Assembly (NCBI GenBank): GCA_028023455.1
Contig: JAQFVV010000001.1
Coordinates: 21,118,901 to 21,182,900, forward strand
DNA length: 64,000 bases
Source: Epiperipatus broadwayi
Taxonomy: Eukaryota; Onychophora; Udeonychophora; Euonychophora; Peripatidae
Direction of reading: 5' to 3'
Each line of letters opens with the position of its first letter. The first letter of the stretch is position 1. Positions 60,790 through 64,000 of this stretch are shown here, piece by piece. The notes below the pieces were generated by a model that made no database searches, was not told the origin of the DNA, and was given only the letters and a program-made list of their open reading frames with translations. The position numbers were made by a program, and so were the translations under genes.

Positions 60790-63700
60790 GTTTGAAGAAA
60801 ATACAAACACAGAAAGACAAAATGTCTATATAGAGTAATTTATAATCACAAATGTCTTACATATTTATCTTACTTTCTACTGATATCTTTATGTAAATTT
60901 GATTTTTAACATTTCAACATCTTTCTAATTTACTCTCTATTTAATCTATACCAGCACATTCTTACAATAAAAGCAATCAACTTACACTTTTTAGAAACAT
61001 TATAAATAATAGAGAGTTATTCTAAGTAGCACTTAATGACAGAAACTGATTCATGGATTTTAAACTCCAGAATCCAACATTTTATCATTGCACTAAACTT
61101 CATATGCTAAAATATTGAAATAATCTTTATAACATGAATAAAGTCTAGCTCTCTCATAAAATCATGTTCAATTCACTATGGAATATTTTTAAAATGACTC
61201 ATTTTATTTACTTTTTATGCAAATCTAACAAAGATGTAATTTTACTACAGTAAAATATATAATATCATATCCAGAAATCTGAAGAACATCTCAAGTCATC
61301 TAAAAATCTTTCTAATATATTTTTAGAATCTTAGAGAGTAATCTTAAATGAATTTTTTTAATGCTCATAAATTACATCAGCAGTGAATCAAAATTATAAA
61401 ATGAATATAAATCATACTTTATTTAAAACTAATTTAATTGCAATAATTGTATCTTTATTATAAAACACACATCTTTTCACTGTTAACTACAACAGAATTA
61501 CACTGAAGACTGTGTTACATCTTGATATCTAAGCCTGTTTTTCTAATTAAAAAGCTATCAAAATATTTAAATTGACTCAAATTTTTAAGTTAATAAGCCT
61601 GCAAGTAAACTCTATTAAATATTTTTTCCTTCACTTGCTGATAAAGAATTCCAGTTTTTGAAAATTATTATTAAATCATTGTTATTATAGATATCATTCT
61701 AACCACTAAACCATTTTGTAGAACACTTTTAAAATTGATAATTTAGAATTAAAAAAAATGAAGTTTGTATTAACTTGTTCAAATTAAAAAAATTATTTGT
61801 CATCAAATCTGTAGCACATCTTGATGTTTGTCTTATAAAGCTGCACTATTCAAATCTATTTTATAAATTGAATGAATCACCTTTCTTTTCATTCCATGAT
61901 AAAGAAAATAAATAAGAATGAACTTTGGTAGACAACCAAGACATTCTAAACATTACTAAGATCTGTTTAATTAAATAAAACAAACTCCTTAACCAAATTT
62001 ATAAAAGCAATGTATAAATCATATCTTTACCTTTTATATTTACCTAAAAACAAAAACAATTCCTAAAGTGAGTTTATGGTAATTATTTATCTATAACTAG
62101 TTACAATATATTGAACAAAAGCGTTAAAAATATTTGCTTGCATAGACACACATTAACAAAATTATACAATCTTTGGATATATTTTATCGACATACATACT
62201 TTAAACCTTCAATAATTTTCCTTATAACATTGAACACTTTCAACCTCCAGGGTAAGCATACCCGATAATTTTTTGTAATCTTTTGATTAATAAAGGTTAC
62301 TTTTGAGAGAAAAAAATTTGTTGTAGTGGATGATATTTAATATTTTATAATAATTACTGCAATTTTTAATACTGTAGGAGTATCTTTAGCTGAGATGACA
62401 GCTTTAACCATATTTCTAGAAAAATTCAATAGTTTGGAACTAACATGTATGAAATATTTTTCTTTATATATTTCGACAGAAATTATAAGTCATTTCATTC
62501 TTAAGACTACAAAACATTATTTTAATTTCTTTACGGAGAACATTTTTGTCTATATAAATATGAATTGGTAAGATAGATATATCATTAAAATCTAATCTCA
62601 ATGCTTATATCACTATTCAGAAAATGATCAAAATATTTTCTCACCTACTCAAAATATCAACATAATCATATAAAATAATAATTTCCATAGATGTGATAAA
62701 ATAAGAATATAATTTTTTGGTACATAATTAAATGTTTTAAAGAAACCTTAAAGCTACCATTTTGAATGTCATCTTTTAGCTTTAATCGATCAATATTTTA
62801 CATTTTCAGTTGTGAAATTTTATAACTATATTGTATGAAATTCTACATTCAATTTATTATCCAACATAAAATGTCATTTTTATTTTATCAAATCATCATA
62901 AAGAATATTGAATAAACTATGTATCAAAAATATCCTCAACATATTCTTTAAAAAATTTCATGACTCATTAACTTAACAATCCTTAAAATATGATTTTTCC
63001 CTATTAGTGTCTAATAGTTGTCAAAATTTAGCATGGATAAAAGGTTATTAGTTTATGACTATCCAAAATTCAGCATTTTTTTAAAATTTTAATTCCTATG
63101 ATATAAGGATTCAATTATTTTGAGTATAGTTGAATTCAAAATTTTTAAAGTGATTTTTTTTTCATAAACAAAGTGTTTTCATGATGATTATCCATGTAAT
63201 GTCTATAAAGTCAATAACAACAATATATTTGGGTTTATAGCATCCATACCATTAATTTCCAAAAACTCTGAAATAAAAGTTATTATTTTCTTTTAATGAT
63301 ATTGATGTCCAATTCTATATATCATTAAACAAAGTCTTTTTTCTCTGAACATTTTATGTCTAATATTGGAGAATAAGTAATGATAAAATGTGCACATTTG
63401 ACAATATTCAAATCAATTTAGCTATTTATTGATATATCTAAAAAATTCCAAGAATAAAAGACATCAAATTAGATTTCACAGAAGTCCAAAAACATATAAT
63501 CTCTTCTTATTTGATTATCTACTCCTCTCCCCTCCACCCTCCCCCCAAAAATTATAGCTATCTACATGCTCACCTAAATCTTCTTTTGAAATTTTTTTTT
63601 ATTAAAAGCAGTTATAAAAATTTTTAAATCTTGACAATTTCTTAACTACAAGTACTTTCCTTCATTCAGGTTTTAAAAGGTTTACATTAGGTAAAAAAAA

Positions 63701-64000
63701 AAAAAACTTTTATTATTATTATTACTTTCTTTTTACCATTATTAACACTGATGATTTTTTTGACATTTGTATTGCTTTAATCAATGACATACTAGGAACA
63801 ATTGTGAAAAAGACCATTTTCAGTTTTTATTACAGTATCATTTTCTATATTTCTTAAAAATATAATCTTTTTGAAATTGAAACTCCTGTTCAAAATCCAA
63901 TTCCAATATGACTCTCTATTAATTGTGCAACCTTACAAATGAAACTATGATAAAAAAATATTTGAATCAAAACTACTAGCATATAGCATAAAAATAGAAA
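60790..64000. other. AT-rich sequence, nothing recognised
   Basis: Over 3 kb of AT-rich DNA with no frame above 60 codons, no repeat shared with the window and no RNA gene recognised. A C-run (CTCCTCTCCCCTCCACCCTC at 63522-63541) and an A-run followed by a short ATT run (63694-63725) are the only notable low-complexity items. Confidence 0.55.

Overview
This is an AT-rich (clearly more than 70% A+T by eye) piece of an animal genome, with no intact host gene that I can support. Every recognisable coding stretch is a piece of a transposable element. The element types present (RTE-like LINEs, L1/Tx1-like LINEs with a separate ORF1, a Penelope-like element, an LTR retrotransposon, a mariner fossil and a tRNA-derived SINE), together with very long (TA)n and (ATT)n arrays, point to an invertebrate metazoan. 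The sequence alone does not fix the phylum; a lophotrochozoan, flatworm or cnidarian would all fit.

Layout. 1-4.2 kb: AT-rich desert with one SINE (1761-1871, minus) and a hammerhead-ribozyme-like motif (2401-2428). 4.3-6.9 kb: decayed ORF1 of a LINE on plus, with a CCHC zinc knuckle and an acidic tail. 7.8-8.2 kb: first copy of a dispersed repeat called family E here. 11.6-13.45 kb: decayed Penelope-like element (plus) ending in a vestigial hammerhead-like hairpin. 15.1 kb: (ATT)n array. 17.4-18.35 kb: 283-codon open C-terminal part of an L1/Tx1-like LINE ORF2 (minus). 18.5-19.5 kb: decayed RT C-terminus (minus) with a 200-bp tandem duplication. 20.0-20.55 kb: another LINE 3' remnant. 21.7-25.5 kb: RTE-like element, copy 2 (plus), interrupted at 23882-24433 by a 552-bp insertion with a 13-bp target-site duplication. 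That insertion carries, on the minus strand, what reads as a type I hammerhead ribozyme. 26.2-26.5 kb: a second, core-deleted copy of the insertion. 29.06-29.9 kb: a stretch almost without G on the plus strand. 30.05 kb: second (ATT)n array. 36.37-37.37 kb: long inverted repeat of family E, followed by SINE copy 2. 41.7-45.02 kb: RTE-like element, copy 1, the better preserved one. 45.04-45.6 kb: mariner transposase fossil (minus). 46.1-46.37 kb: family E again. 46478-53998: an LTR retrotransposon with LTRs above 2 kb and only a broken gag inside, inserted in a (TA)n tract. 54208-60775: near full-length but frameshifted L1/Tx1-like LINE (minus) flanked by a perfect 14-bp repeat. 60.8-64 kb: AT-rich sequence without recognisable genes.

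The most interesting theme is self-cleaving RNA. A hammerhead core with a matching two-part stem I lies in a small non-autonomous insertion, a hammerhead-like core at 2401 has a perfect 5-bp stem II, and an eroded version sits exactly where the Penelope-like element ends. Together they suggest a Penelope or retrozyme-type system in which hammerhead RNAs are mobilised, with RTE, L1/Tx1 and Penelope reverse transcriptases as possible helpers. The second theme is a roughly 400-nt tract with no G at all on one strand, which looks like strand-specific deamination or extreme compositional drift.
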